A stretch of DNA of 64,000 nt from JAJUFS01 sp036381175 (GTDB taxonomy: Bacteria > Pseudomonadota > Gammaproteobacteria > Natronospirales > JAJUFS01). A model generated the notes under the pieces. It made no database searches. It was given only the letters and a program-made list of their open reading frames with translations, and was not told the origin of the DNA. Positions within the stretch are counted from its first letter, which is position 1, and every line of letters starts with the position of its first letter. Shown in pieces: positions 1 to 8,615 of the stretch. A program made the translations under genes and the position numbers. The DNA lies in NCBI GenBank assembly GCA_036381175.1, contig DASVDI010000055.1, positions 18,203-82,202 of the forward strand, read 5' to 3'.

Positions 1-553
1 CCTGCAGCTTGAGAACCAGGATGCCGAGATCGCAGCGCTGCACGAATCCATCGACAACGTCACCTTGATCGAACGCCAGATCACCCCGCTCATGCTGAAG
101 ATGATTGATGCGCTCGGCCAGCACGTGAAACTCGACGTGCCGTTCCTGCCCGAAGAAAGGGCGGCGCGCGTCGAACGATTGCGGGCGATGATTTCGCGTT
201 CCGATGTCAGCGTTGCGGAAAAATTCCGCGCGGTGTTCGACGCCTACCAGACGGAACTGGAATACGGGCGCACCATCGAGGCCTACCGCGGCATGCTGGA
301 GCTGGCGGACGGCGCACGCGAAGTCGATTTCCTGCGCGTCGGACGCATCGGCCTTTATTACATGAGTCTCGACGGTTCACTGCTTGGCGCATGGAATCGG
401 GAAGCGCGCCGGTGGGAGCCGTTGTCGAACGATTACCGAAGCTACATCAACGAAGGCCTGGGCATCGCACGCGAACAGGCGGCGCCGGACCTGATCCGGC
501 TGCCGCTGCCCGCGCCACAGCCCGCACCTGGACTTGAGAGAGCGACGTCATGA
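1..553 (+). CDS. DUF3450 family protein of a TonB energising operon (5' end outside window)
   Basis: The reading frame is open from the first bases, so the true start lies upstream of the window. About 183 codons are visible. The leading part (LENQDAEIAALHESIDNVTL) looks like coiled coil and is followed by a globular part containing FLRVGRIGLYYMSLDG, which I recognise as DUF3450. Proteins of this family are typically periplasmic and lie next to ExbB/ExbD/TonB genes. Its molecular role is not established. The stop overlaps the next start (ATGA at 550-553), so it is translationally coupled to the ExbB-type gene. A TonB-dependent receptor often precedes such operons, but that would be outside the window. 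Confidence 0.8.
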   Translation, partial: LQLENQDAEIAALHESIDNVTLIERQITPLMLKMIDALGQHVKLDVPFLPEERAARVERLRAMISRSDVSVAEKFRAVFDAYQTELEYGRTIEAYRGMLELADGAREVDFLRVGRIGLYYMSLDGSLLGAWNREARRWEPLSNDYRSYINEGLGIAREQAAPDLIRLPLPAPQPAPGLERATS

Positions 554-1932
554 GAAACCTGTTCTGCATTCTCGCCGGCGTGCTGTTGCTTGCCTCGGCA
601 CCCACGATGGCGCAAGAAGAAAATGCCGCGACATCGCCACGCGAACTTCTGGAGCTGATCGAACAAGGCCGCGCGCGTGACGCCGTCGAACAACGCCAAC
701 GCCTGGAAGAATTTCTTGGCGAGGAAGCGCGCCAGGAACAGATTCTGCGGGAACGCCAAGCCGAGCTTGCACGCCTCGAAGCGCTGAGCAGCGAACTGGA
801 ATCACGTTTTCAATCGCGTGAACAGGATGTCGCGCAACTCGAGACACAGCTGGATACGCGCCTGGGTTCGCTCAAGGAAATGTTCGGCGTGCTGCAGCAG
901 GTTGCCGGCGATCTGCGCGGCACCGTGAATGCGTCGGTCATCAGCAGCCAGTATCCGGAGCGCGAAGCGTTTCTCGATCAACTGATTGAAAAGGCCGGTT
1001 CCAGTTCGACCTTGCCGTCCATCGCGGAAATCGAACGGCTGTGGTTCGAGATGCAGCGTGAAACCGTTGCCTCCGGCGAGATCGTCCGCTACGACGCGCC
1101 GGTCACGACGGTTGACGGCGAAGTGCGCGAACAGTCCGTCGTTCGCATCGGCGCGTTCAACGTGATTTCCAGCGGCGAATACCTGCACTTTGTTCCCGAA
1201 ACCAACCGGCTCGGCGAACTCGCGCGGCAGCCCGGCGCACGTTATCTCTCCACAGCGGAAGATTTCGCAGCGGCGAAGGAAGGACTCAACGCGTTCTGGG
1301 TGGATCCTTCACGCGGCGCGCTGTTGTCGTTGCTCATCCAGGCGCCAGGATTTTCCGAGCGCGTGGAGCAGGGCGGTACGGTGGGTTACATCATCATCGC
1401 GCTGGGCCTGCTCGCGCTGGCGCTGGCCGCCGAGCGCTTCATCGTTTTGTGGCGCATCGACCGGAAAGTCACGCGCCAGATCATGGCGAAGGAACCGCGC
1501 GACGACAATCCGCTTGGCCGCATCATGCTGACGTACGAGAAATACCGGCGCACGGACAAGGAAACGCTGGAGCTGCGTCTTGGCGAGGCCATCGTGCAGG
1601 AAACGCCGAAGCTTTCGCGCTTCCTGCCGTTCCTGAAGATCACCGCCGTTGTCGCACCGCTGCTGGGATTGCTCGGCACCGTGACAGGCATGATCAACAC
1701 CTTCCAGGCGATCACGCTGTTCGGCACCGGTGATCCGCAAATCATGGCCGGCGGCATTTCGCAGGCGCTCGTCACGACCGTGCAGGGCCTGTGTGTCGCG
1801 ATTCCGGCCGTGCTGCTGCACACACTGGTGAATTCGCGCAGCCGCCGCATCGTGCAGACGCTGGAAGAACGCGCGGTCGGCATCGTCGCGGAACATGCCG
1901 AACAGGATGCGGGCCATGTGGCTGCTGCTTGA
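550..1932 (+). CDS. MotA/TolQ/ExbB proton channel protein with long periplasmic N-terminal region
   Basis: This 460-residue protein belongs to the ExbB/TolQ family of inner-membrane proton channels that power TonB. Residues 1-21 form a signal peptide (ending near PTMAQ). Residues about 30-120 are a charged coiled coil, and about 120-265 form an extra periplasmic domain. The channel part follows, with a membrane segment near 275-297 (VGYIIIALGLLALALAAERF) and two more near 365-430, including LLGLLGTVTGMINTFQAI, the family hallmark. Classical ExbB is about 240 residues, so the N-terminal half is an addition seen in the DUF3450-linked systems. The start overlaps the previous stop and the end overlaps the next gene. 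Confidence 0.87.
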   Translation: MRNLFCILAGVLLLASAPTMAQEENAATSPRELLELIEQGRARDAVEQRQRLEEFLGEEARQEQILRERQAELARLEALSSELESRFQSREQDVAQLETQLDTRLGSLKEMFGVLQQVAGDLRGTVNASVISSQYPEREAFLDQLIEKAGSSSTLPSIAEIERLWFEMQRETVASGEIVRYDAPVTTVDGEVREQSVVRIGAFNVISSGEYLHFVPETNRLGELARQPGARYLSTAEDFAAAKEGLNAFWVDPSRGALLSLLIQAPGFSERVEQGGTVGYIIIALGLLALALAAERFIVLWRIDRKVTRQIMAKEPRDDNPLGRIMLTYEKYRRTDKETLELRLGEAIVQETPKLSRFLPFLKITAVVAPLLGLLGTVTGMINTFQAITLFGTGDPQIMAGGISQALVTTVQGLCVAIPAVLLHTLVNSRSRRIVQTLEERAVGIVAEHAEQDAGHVAAA

Positions 1933-2440
1933 GGCCTGGAATGACGTGCTCGATTTCCTCGAGCGTGGCGGCGATGTACTGCTCATCGTGCTCGCCGTGA
2001 TCCTGGCGATGCTGGCGCTCGTGATCGAACGGTTCATTTATTACCGCGGCCATGCGCGCCTCGAACGCGACATCGTTCGCCGCTGGGATGCGCGCAACGA
2101 ACGCCGCTCCTGGGAAGCGCATGAAATCCGCCAGGCCATGATCGCGGAAGCCGACATCGGCCTGAAAGCCTCATTGAGCATGATCAAGGCTCTGGTCGCG
2201 GTCTGTCCCTTGCTCGGATTGCTCGGCACGGTGACTGGCATGATCGAGGTGTTCGATGTCATGGCGTATCTCGGCACGGGCAGCGCGCGCAGCATGGCGG
2301 ACGGCATTTCCAAGGCAACCATTCCGACCATGGCGGGCATGGTCGGCGCGTTGATCGGCGTGTTCGCCATCACGCTGCTCGAACGCCGCGCACGCATCAT
2401 GCGCATTCATCTTGAAGACCAACTCACATTCGATCACTGA
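1916..2440 (+). CDS. exbB: ExbB-type biopolymer transport protein (short form)
   Basis: This is a 174-residue three-helix ExbB/TolQ homologue without the extended N terminus of the gene before it. Helix 1 is near residues 20-40 (LLIVLAVILAMLALVIERF). The conserved LLGLLGTVTGMIEVFDVM segment and a third helix (MAGMVGALIGVFAITLLE) follow. I chose ATG 1916 because an AGGA lies 8 bases upstream at 1904-1907 and the protein then begins directly with MWLLLEAW; the upstream ATG at 1895 would add seven atypical residues. It overlaps the 3' end of the preceding channel gene by 17 bases. Two ExbB-like subunits plus one ExbD is the standard layout in DUF3450-linked TonB operons. Confidence 0.87.
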   Translation: MWLLLEAWNDVLDFLERGGDVLLIVLAVILAMLALVIERFIYYRGHARLERDIVRRWDARNERRSWEAHEIRQAMIAEADIGLKASLSMIKALVAVCPLLGLLGTVTGMIEVFDVMAYLGTGSARSMADGISKATIPTMAGMVGALIGVFAITLLERRARIMRIHLEDQLTFDH

Positions 2441-2452
2441 TCGGAGACGCAC

Positions 2453-2863
2453 ATGCGACAGCCATTTGCAAAATTCACCGAGCCCGAGGAAGACAGTCAG
2501 ATCGACCTGACACCGATGCTCGACGTCGTCTTCATCATGCTTATCTTTTTCGTCGTCACCGCCTCGTTCGTGAAGGAATCCGGCATCGACGTCAACCGGC
2601 CGGAAGCGGCAACCGCCGTCACGCAGGATCAGGCCGGCATTTTTGTCGCCATCGACGCCGCCGGCGATATCTGGATCAATCGCCGGCGCGTGGAAGCCGC
2701 GCAACTGCGCGCGAACATCGAGCGCCTGCACGCGGAAAATCCGCAAGGCTCGGTAGTGATCCAGGCAGACGAGCAGGCCGTCACGAAACAGCTTGTCGCG
2801 GTGATGGACGCCGCGCGCGCCGCCGGCGTGTTCAACATTTCCATCGCCGCGGAGAAGCAATGA
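2453..2863 (+). CDS. exbD: ExbD biopolymer transport protein
   Basis: This 136-residue ExbD/TolR family protein has one N-terminal membrane helix (near residues 23-42, MLDVVFIMLIFFVVTASF) and a periplasmic domain. The helix is preceded by the conserved IDLTPMLDVVF signature, whose aspartate is the proton-carrying residue in the family. It would form the ExbB-ExbD motor in the inner membrane that energises TonB. The stop overlaps the start of the TonB gene (ATGA at 2860-2863), so the two are coupled. Confidence 0.92.
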   Translation: MRQPFAKFTEPEEDSQIDLTPMLDVVFIMLIFFVVTASFVKESGIDVNRPEAATAVTQDQAGIFVAIDAAGDIWINRRRVEAAQLRANIERLHAENPQGSVVIQADEQAVTKQLVAVMDAARAAGVFNISIAAEKQ

Positions 2864-3470
2864 CGCTGTTGCGCTATGGAATCGCCGTGCCGCTCGCGGC
2901 CGCGCTGACCTTCGCGGTTTTTTCCTGATGCACTCGCTGATCGCCTCGGGCGAGAGCGCCATCACCGAGGAAGCCGGCGGCGTGGCGGTGGACTTTGTAC
3001 GCGTTCCCGAGCAGGAAACCATCCGCGAAAAGGAGCGCACGCCCGAGCGGCCCGCGGAACCGGAACGGCCGCCGCCGCAACCGGATATTCCGACACCGGC
3101 GGTCACCGCGCAGGCAACCGCGAACGGACTTCGCATTGGCGCGATGGCGATCAATCCCGACATCAACATCGACGCCGGCATCGGCGGCAGCGCGAGTGGC
3201 GAGTATTTGCCGATCGTGAAAGTCGCGCCGGTCTATCCGCAACGCGCACTCGCGCGCGGCCTGGAAGGCTGGGTGCTGGTGGAATTCACGGTGACGGCTT
3301 CAGGCGCGGTCACCGGCGCGCGCGTCGTCGAGGCAGAACCGCAAGGCGTTTTCGACCGCGCCGCCGTCGAGGCCGCGCTGAAGTTCAAGTACAAGCCGCG
3401 CATCATCGACGGAAGTCCCGTCGAAGTGACGGGCGTGCAGAACCTCATCCGTTTCGAACTGGAGCGCTGA
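2860..3470 (+). CDS. tonB: TonB energy-transducing protein, split by an apparent -1 frameshift at a T6 run
   Basis: The expected start ATG 2860 overlaps the exbD stop and opens MTLLRYGIAVPLAAAL, a typical TonB membrane anchor. That frame stops at 2926-2928, directly after a run of six T (2918-2923). An ATG at 2928 opens the rest in the -1 frame: a proline-rich linker (about residues 25-50 of that part, EKERTPERPAEPERPPPQP) and a clear TonB C-terminal domain (VAPVYPQRALARGLEGWVLV to the end). One extra T, or a -1 slip on the Phe codon, would give a continuous anchor (TFAVFFLMHSLIASG). Alternatives are a sequencing error in the homopolymer, real slippage, or reinitiation at TGATG giving an anchorless protein. 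The TonB identity is firm; its functional state is not. Confidence 0.8.
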
Positions 3471-3499
3471 CGGTGAATGATGTACCGGGGAAGGCAAGC

Positions 3500-4774
3500 A
3501 TGAAAACACTGGCAATGCGGTTGCTGCTGATTGCCTGCGTCATTGTCATCTGGATGGCCGGCGAGCCGGCCTCAGCCGCAGAGGCGCCGCGGCGGACCGA
3601 ACGCGTGCCGGCGATGCGCGAGTCGGTCTATCGCCAGCTCGGCACAGCGCGCGAGCAGGCTGGCAACGAAGCGTACGCCGATGCGCTCGTAACGCTCGAC
3701 GGCTTGCGCGAGCGGGGAAATCTCAACAGCTACGAAGTCGCGATGCTCTGGAACCTTTACGCCTTCGTGCATTACTCCACGCAGGATTACGAACGCGCGA
3801 TCGGCGCCTACGAAAACGTGCTCGCGCAACAGGCGATTCCGGAAAGCCTGGAGAACGCCACGCTGTACAGCCTGGCGCAGATGCATGTTGTCACGGAAAA
3901 ATACGCCGATGCGCTGGCGGTGCTGAACGACTGGCTTGCGCGCGTCGAGGAGCCGAACGCGAACGCGATCATGCTGCTCGGCCAGGTGCATTACCAGCTC
4001 GGCAATTATGCCGAGGCGCGCGCGGCCATCGAGCGTGCCGTGCGCGACGCAAGATCGCGCAACGAAACCGTGCGCGAGAACTGGTACCTGCTGTTGCGCG
4101 CGATCCTCTATGCCGAAAAGGATTACGAACGGCTCGCAGCCGTGCTGGAAGATCTCGTGCGCGTGTACCCGAAGCGCGAATACTGGGTGCAGTTGTCGGC
4201 CGTGTACGGCGAGCTTGGTGATGCAAAGCGCCAGCTTGCGACGCTGGAGACGGCCTACGATCTCGGCGTGCTTGAGAAGGAAAGCGAGCTGGTCATGCTC
4301 GCGCAATTGCTGCTGGCGAACGGCATCCCGTACAAGGCGGGCGAGGTGCTCGCGCAGGGTCTTGAATCCGGCGTGATCGAAACCGGACCGGACACATTGC
4401 GGCTGCTGGCTGACGCATGGGTGCTGGCGAAGGAATACGAGCGCAGCGTCGCCGCATTGAAACGTGCCGCCGGAACGCAGGCAAGCGGCGAACTCGACCT
4501 GCGCCTCGCACAAGTGCTGCTGGAAATGGAACGTTACGGCGATGCTCTGCAAGCGGCGCGCGATGCGATCGAAAAAGGCGGCTTCGATCAGATCGATGAT
4601 GCGCATCTCATCGCCGGCCTCGCGCTTTACAACCTCGAGCGGCTGGATGCGGCGGCGGATGCATTCGCGCAAGCCGCGGCGTTCGAGGACACCGGCAAGA
4701 TGGCGCAGCAGTGGCTTGATTTCATCGGCAAGGAACGTGCGCGCCGCGCCGCGCTCGTGCAAGGCGGATCCTGA
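3500..4774 (+). CDS. Exported TPR-repeat protein of the TonB operon
   Basis: This is a 424-residue tetratricopeptide-repeat protein. I chose ATG 3500, with GGAAGG about 7 bases upstream, because it gives a signal peptide (MKTLAMRLLLIACVIVIWMA, cleavage near ASAAEA). A GTG at 3473 would bury the signal behind nine residues. From about residue 60 on, helical pairs recur about every 34-37 residues (for example YSTQDYERAIGAYENVL and YQLGNYAEARAAIERAV). TPR proteins commonly close DUF3450/ExbB/ExbD/TonB operons and probably act as a periplasmic scaffold. The function is inferred from family and position only. Confidence 0.8.
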   Translation: MKTLAMRLLLIACVIVIWMAGEPASAAEAPRRTERVPAMRESVYRQLGTAREQAGNEAYADALVTLDGLRERGNLNSYEVAMLWNLYAFVHYSTQDYERAIGAYENVLAQQAIPESLENATLYSLAQMHVVTEKYADALAVLNDWLARVEEPNANAIMLLGQVHYQLGNYAEARAAIERAVRDARSRNETVRENWYLLLRAILYAEKDYERLAAVLEDLVRVYPKREYWVQLSAVYGELGDAKRQLATLETAYDLGVLEKESELVMLAQLLLANGIPYKAGEVLAQGLESGVIETGPDTLRLLADAWVLAKEYERSVAALKRAAGTQASGELDLRLAQVLLEMERYGDALQAARDAIEKGGFDQIDDAHLIAGLALYNLERLDAAADAFAQAAAFEDTGKMAQQWLDFIGKERARRAALVQGGS

Positions 4775-4841
4775 TTCCTGTCTCGCCGTTTCCTTTCTTC
4801 TGTGCATGACGCTTCCATGAACTTTTCATGACTCGGCTAAA

Positions 4842-4858
4842 TGCAGCAAATCTGCAAC
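4842..4858 (+). promoter_or_regulatory. Candidate Pho box upstream of the beta-helix lipoprotein
   Basis: TGCAGC (4842-4847) and TGCAAC (4853-4858) lie 11 bp apart, the spacing of PhoB direct repeats. A weaker pair, TTCCAT (4813-4818) and TTTCAT (4824-4829), has the same spacing just upstream. The lipoprotein start is 88 bases downstream. The TGCAAC half-site is shared with the sites upstream of the porin and pstC, which is the main support. Confidence 0.45.
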
Positions 4859-4945
4859 AAATCCGTAAAGCACGCGCGTTACGTTTCTCCGGACTGAAAA
4901 TGTGCCTGGATTGTTCCAGGAATTCTTGAAGCCCAGGAGGTTCAC

Positions 4946-6406
4946 ATGATGCTCGATAAACTGCTTCGCGCTGCAATGCTTGGTGCAATGACCCTCGGTC
5001 TTGCTGCCTGCGGCGGCGACGACAACGGTCCCGTTCCGACGAACCCGGATCCCGATCCGGATCCGGTCGCTTTCTGCCCGACATTCGCGGAGGAAGTTGA
5101 AGGCGCAACGGAAGATGCACCGATCTGCAAGCTGTCCGGCACCCTGGTCGGCGACATCGATCTGACAGCCGATACACTTTGGGTGCTTTCCGGCGGCGTG
5201 TTCGTCGGTGAAGATGCCGGCGCCGATGCCGAAAACCCGATCGCCGATGCCGAAACCGGCACGCTTACCATCGAAGCCGGCACGACAGTCATCGGCGAGT
5301 CCGGTGCGGACCTGCTCATCATCTCGCGCGGTTCGCAGATCTTCGCGAACGGCACGGCGGCGGCCCCCATCCTGTTCACTTCCGCGAATGCCTATGACAA
5401 CGGTGGCAGCAATCAGCGCGGCGAATGGGGAGGTCTCGTCATCAGCGGCCGTGCACCGATCAACGGCTGCGATGCGGGCACCGCGATCTGCGAAGCGGAA
5501 GGCGAGGGCAGCTCGGGCCTTTACGGCGGCAATGACGCCGACGACAACAGCGGCGTGCTGAACTACGTGATCGTTTCCAACGCCGGTTTCGAAATCACGG
5601 CGGAAAACGAACTGAACGGCATCGCCTTCCAGGGCGTCGGCCGCGGTACCGAAGTCGATTACGTGCAGGTGAACCTGAACGCGGACGACGGTGTCGAGTT
5701 CTTCGGCGGCACGGTTGATGCGAAGCACGTCGTGCTCACCGGCATTGGCGACGACAGCATCGACTGGACCGGCGGCTGGCAGGGCCGCATGCAGCATGTC
5801 GTCGTCAAGCAGTTCGAAGACGATGGCGACCAGGGCATCGAAGCCGACAACAACGGTGACGACAACGAAAGCGCGCCGGTGGCGAAGCCGGTGCTCGCGA
5901 ACCTCACTCTCATCGGCAGCCCGAACGCCGACGTCGGTGCGCTGCTGCGCGAAGGCACGGGTGCGAACCTCTACAACGCCATCATCACCGGCTTCGGCGA
6001 GCAGTGCATCGACATCGACCAGCAGTTCACGTTCACCAACGCCGGTCCCACGGCCGCCGACGCGCAGATCAACGGCCAGCTGACCATTGCCAACTCCATC
6101 GTGTTCGGTTGCACGCTGGGTGGTTTTGCGGATGCTGAAACCGCGGCTGATCAAGGCGTCGACGATCCGTGGCTGGTGTCCGACTGGTTCAACGGCGGCA
6201 TGCAGAACAGCACCACGGCCATAACGCTGGACAATGTCTTCACCGCGGCCGGTTCCGCGGCGGACGGCAACGGCGCGACGCCGGCTCCCAATGCCGACAC
6301 GTTCTTCGATACCGTCGATTACATCGGCGCTTTCGAGCCGGGCGTGACGGCGGGTGCGGCGGGCGACTGGACATCGGGCTGGGTGCTCGAGGGCAGCCTC
6401 GACTGA
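4946..6406 (+). CDS. Large lipoprotein with predicted right-handed beta-helix
   Basis: This 486-residue protein has a lipoprotein signal (MLGAMTLGLAACGG, Cys about 22) and then a Pro/Asp linker (NPDPDPDPV). An AGGAGG lies at 4935-4940, 5 bases before ATG. The body has short repeating strands rich in Gly, Asn, Asp and Val (GTLTIEAGTTVIGESGADLLIISRG, given here only in part as GTLTIEAGTTVIG), the look of a parallel beta-helix. It also has many acidic patches. I do not know a defined function. Similar lipoproteins occur near TonB-dependent receptors, as I recall. Here the neighbouring TonB operon, the Pho-box-like site and the porin suggest a surface or periplasmic role in capturing phosphorus compounds, but this is inference. 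A strong terminator follows. Confidence 0.7.
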   Translation: MMLDKLLRAAMLGAMTLGLAACGGDDNGPVPTNPDPDPDPVAFCPTFAEEVEGATEDAPICKLSGTLVGDIDLTADTLWVLSGGVFVGEDAGADAENPIADAETGTLTIEAGTTVIGESGADLLIISRGSQIFANGTAAAPILFTSANAYDNGGSNQRGEWGGLVISGRAPINGCDAGTAICEAEGEGSSGLYGGNDADDNSGVLNYVIVSNAGFEITAENELNGIAFQGVGRGTEVDYVQVNLNADDGVEFFGGTVDAKHVVLTGIGDDSIDWTGGWQGRMQHVVVKQFEDDGDQGIEADNNGDDNESAPVAKPVLANLTLIGSPNADVGALLREGTGANLYNAIITGFGEQCIDIDQQFTFTNAGPTAADAQINGQLTIANSIVFGCTLGGFADAETAADQGVDDPWLVSDWFNGGMQNSTTAITLDNVFTAAGSAADGNGATPAPNADTFFDTVDYIGAFEPGVTAGAAGDWTSGWVLEGSLD

Positions 6407-6426
6407 TCCGGCATGTGACTGGAAAA

Positions 6427-6456
6427 AAGAACGGGGCGCTTCGGCGCCCCGTTCTT
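6427..6456 (+). terminator. Rho-independent terminator after the lipoprotein gene
   Basis: A perfect 13-bp stem (6427-6439 with 6444-6456) encloses a TTCG tetraloop. Its outer A/T pairs form an A-run on one side and TTCTTGTTG on the other. It lies 20 bases after the lipoprotein stop and separates that gene from the porin. Confidence 0.85.
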
Positions 6457-6636
6457 GTTGCTGGCAAGCCCCGGTTATTCCGGGGCCTGTCGGTTCCGGG
6501 TGTTCCTCGGATTGCCCGCGCAGGAGAATTCGATGGAAGGTGATGGAGGCCAGACCGGCAACTGTGCGTGATGCATGACGATTCCTTGACATCCGGATGG
6601 CGGAAAAGCTGCGGGATTATGAAAACGAAACCGAAA

Positions 6637-6653
6637 TGTCATGAAACTGCAAC
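6637..6653 (+). promoter_or_regulatory. Candidate Pho box upstream of the porin
   Basis: TGTCAT (6637-6642), five bases, then TGCAAC (6648-6653) gives the 11-bp repeat spacing of PhoB sites. The first half matches the enterobacterial consensus TGTCAT. The porin start at 6712 is 58 bases downstream. The rest of the 300-base interval 6410-6711 holds the terminator before this site and an AAGGAG ribosome site at 6696-6701. Confidence 0.55.
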
Positions 6654-6711
6654 ATTCGATTTTCAGAATGCGTCATCGAAACCGGAAACAAAGCCAAGGA
6701 GCTTTACCGTC

Positions 6712-7659
6712 ATGAAACTGAAAACCGTCATTTACAGTTCCGCCGCCGTTCTGCTGGCCGCAGGCGGCAACGCCATGGCCGAAGTGGACGTTTACGGCAA
6801 GGCGAACATCACCGTGCAGAATTCCGATGAAAGCGGAATTTCCGAAGTCGAGCTGAAAAGCAACGCCTCGCGTTTCGGTGTGAAGGGCGACAGCGAACTG
6901 AGCGACGGCCTGAAAGTCATCTACCAGTTCGAATGGGAAGTTGATCCGGACGGCAAGAGCGGCGCGGACAACTTCGCCGCGCGCAACCAGTTCGTCGGCC
7001 TGGCTGGCGACTTCGGCATCCTGAAAGTTGGCCGGCATGACACGGCGCTTAAAACCGCGCAAGGCGATTTCGATCTTTTCAATGATCTCAGTGGTGACAT
7101 CAAGTACATCCTCAACGGCGAGAATCGCGTCGCCAATTACATCGGCTACACGACGCCGCAGTTCGCGGATGTGTTCAGCGTCACGGTGAACCTGGTTCCG
7201 GGTGAAGATGCAGCCGCTGGCAATGACGGCATTGCCGATGCCACGTCCATTTCGCTGAACTATGAAACCGACACCGTTTACGCGGCGCTTGCGCGGGATT
7301 CGGACATGGATGGCATCGGTGTCGACACCACGCGCGCGGTTGGCGGCTACAAGTTCGGCGCTGCGCAAGTGAATGTTCTTTACCAGCAGACCGACGCCGG
7401 CGCGCTTGATGGTGATGGCTACGGCGCATCGTTCGCGTACAGGCTTGGCAGCAACACCTTCAAGCTGCAGTACGTCGATGCAGACATCTACCAGGCGGGT
7501 GTGGACAGCGATATCGTGCTCGAGAACCAGGCGTCTGTCGGTCTCGATCACAAGCTTGGCGACAGCACGAAACTGTTCGGCTTCTATACGACAGGCGATG
7601 TCGCGGCAACCGGCGAGAGCAATGATTATCTTGGTGTCGGCATCGAGCACAAGTTCTGA
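6712..7659 (+). CDS. Outer-membrane porin (general Gram-negative porin type)
   Basis: This is a 315-residue trimeric-type porin. ATG 6712 is chosen because AAGGAG precedes it by 10 bases and it opens a classic signal peptide (about 22 residues, cleaved after GGNAMA). The mature protein begins EVDVYGKANITVQNSDES, the typical first strand of this family. Alternating beta-strands follow, with FGVKGDSELSDGLKVIYQFEW near residue 60 and a C-terminal strand ending in Phe (GVGIEHKF), the BAM recognition signal. The Pho-box-like site upstream suggests induction under phosphate limitation, which could make it an anion or phosphate porin. The substrate cannot be read from the sequence. Confidence 0.88.
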   Translation: MKLKTVIYSSAAVLLAAGGNAMAEVDVYGKANITVQNSDESGISEVELKSNASRFGVKGDSELSDGLKVIYQFEWEVDPDGKSGADNFAARNQFVGLAGDFGILKVGRHDTALKTAQGDFDLFNDLSGDIKYILNGENRVANYIGYTTPQFADVFSVTVNLVPGEDAAAGNDGIADATSISLNYETDTVYAALARDSDMDGIGVDTTRAVGGYKFGAAQVNVLYQQTDAGALDGDGYGASFAYRLGSNTFKLQYVDADIYQAGVDSDIVLENQASVGLDHKLGDSTKLFGFYTTGDVAATGESNDYLGVGIEHKF

Positions 7660-7702
7660 AAATTGAGCGGTTTCCCATCCGGTAATTACCGGAGGGTTCA
7701 CG

Positions 7703-7727
7703 AAAAGGCGCACGCAAGTGCGCCTTT
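7703..7727 (+). terminator. Rho-independent terminator after the porin
   Basis: An 11-bp stem AAAAGGCGCAC with GTGCGCCTTTT and a GCAA loop is followed by more T residues (to 7735). A second small palindrome (7679-7692) lies between it and the porin stop. Confidence 0.85.
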
Positions 7728-7743
7728 TTGTTTTTCATGTTTC

Positions 7744-7782
7744 CGTCATGCCTGTATAAAATATTCGTCACAGTGCTGTGAA
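7744..7782 (+). promoter_or_regulatory. Candidate tandem Pho box upstream of olsB
   Basis: Four 6-mers fall at exact 11-bp steps: CGTCAT (7744), TATAAA (7755), CGTCAC (7766) and TGTGAA (7777). The first and third match the PhoB half-site closely; the second and fourth are weaker. They end 44 bases before the olsB start. Confidence 0.4.
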
Positions 7783-7826
7783 AATATGTGCGCGCCATTG
7801 GCCAACAGGCAAACGGAGAGCGCGAA

Positions 7827-8615
7827 ATGTCCACATACATCGCAAGACGGGAAAGCATTGAGGATGTCGCCGGCAGCCTGCCGGAAGTCGCGTCCGATCT
7901 CACGGTAGGGCTTGCGTTTTCGCCCGAGGAAGTGCGTGAGTCGCAGCGGTTGCGGTATTCGATCTTCGCGGAGGAAATGGGCGCGCGGCTTGTGACGCCC
8001 GAACGCGGCCTGGATATCGACGACTACGATCCCTGGTGCCAGCACGTCATCGTGCGCGACCGGCTGACACGCGAAGTCGTTGCATCAACCCGCGTACTGG
8101 TGGATCGCGATGCGCGACTCGCGGGCGGTTTCTATTCCGAAACCGAGTTTGATATCGGAAACCTCCTCAAGACGCCGGGCCGTATCATGGAGATCGGACG
8201 AACCTGCGTGCACCCCGACTACCGTTCCGGTTCCGCGATCACGTTGCTGTGGTCGGGCCTCGCGCGTTTTCTCGATGTTCACGAGTTCCGCTACATGATC
8301 GGCTGCGCGAGCATTCCGATGGGCGAGGGCGGCGCCGGCGCGATTGCGACGTATGAAATGCTCAAGGAAAAATACCAGCTCCCCGAACACTTGTGCGTCA
8401 CGCCGAAACTGCCGCTGCCGGAGCGCATGGCATCGGTGAGCGAACGGCAGCACAAGCCGGCGCTGCCGCCGCTGCTGAAGGCGTACATTCGTCTTGGCGC
8501 GCGCATTGGCGGCGAGCCCTGCTGGGATCCGATATTCGATTGCGCCGATTTATTCGTTGTGCTGTCGCCGGCGGAACTTCAGAAGCGGTACGCGAAACAT
8601 TTCCTGGTGCGGTAG
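7827..8615 (+). CDS. olsB: OlsB-type L-ornithine N-acyltransferase (GNAT fold)
   Basis: This 262-residue protein is an acyl-ACP-dependent acyltransferase of the OlsB/hemolysin-acyltransferase-like GNAT group. It would transfer a 3-hydroxyacyl chain to the alpha-amine of ornithine, the first step of ornithine-lipid synthesis. Features include the N-terminal LRYSIFAEEMGAR segment, EIGRTCVHPDYRSG near residue 120 and MIGCASIPMG near 155, all typical of OlsB. ATG 7827 has GGAG at 7815-7818; earlier codons lie in the regulatory region. The partner acyltransferase olsA follows after a palindrome that begins in this gene's TAG stop. Ornithine lipids replace phospholipids when phosphate is scarce, which fits the Pho-type neighbours. 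Confidence 0.82.
   Translation: MSTYIARRESIEDVAGSLPEVASDLTVGLAFSPEEVRESQRLRYSIFAEEMGARLVTPERGLDIDDYDPWCQHVIVRDRLTREVVASTRVLVDRDARLAGGFYSETEFDIGNLLKTPGRIMEIGRTCVHPDYRSGSAITLLWSGLARFLDVHEFRYMIGCASIPMGEGGAGAIATYEMLKEKYQLPEHLCVTPKLPLPERMASVSERQHKPALPPLLKAYIRLGARIGGEPCWDPIFDCADLFVVLSPAELQKRYAKHFLVR

Noticed and set aside
2860..3470. TonB as a plain pseudogene
   Set aside because: The only lesion is one base in a homopolymer, both parts are well preserved, and an ATG overlaps the stop. Error, slippage or reinitiation is likelier than decay.
4826..6592. 588-codon open frame on the minus strand opposite the lipoprotein gene
   Set aside because: The plus-strand protein has a lipobox, ribosome site and terminator. 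The antisense frame is a by-product of high GC and codon bias and shows no known domain.
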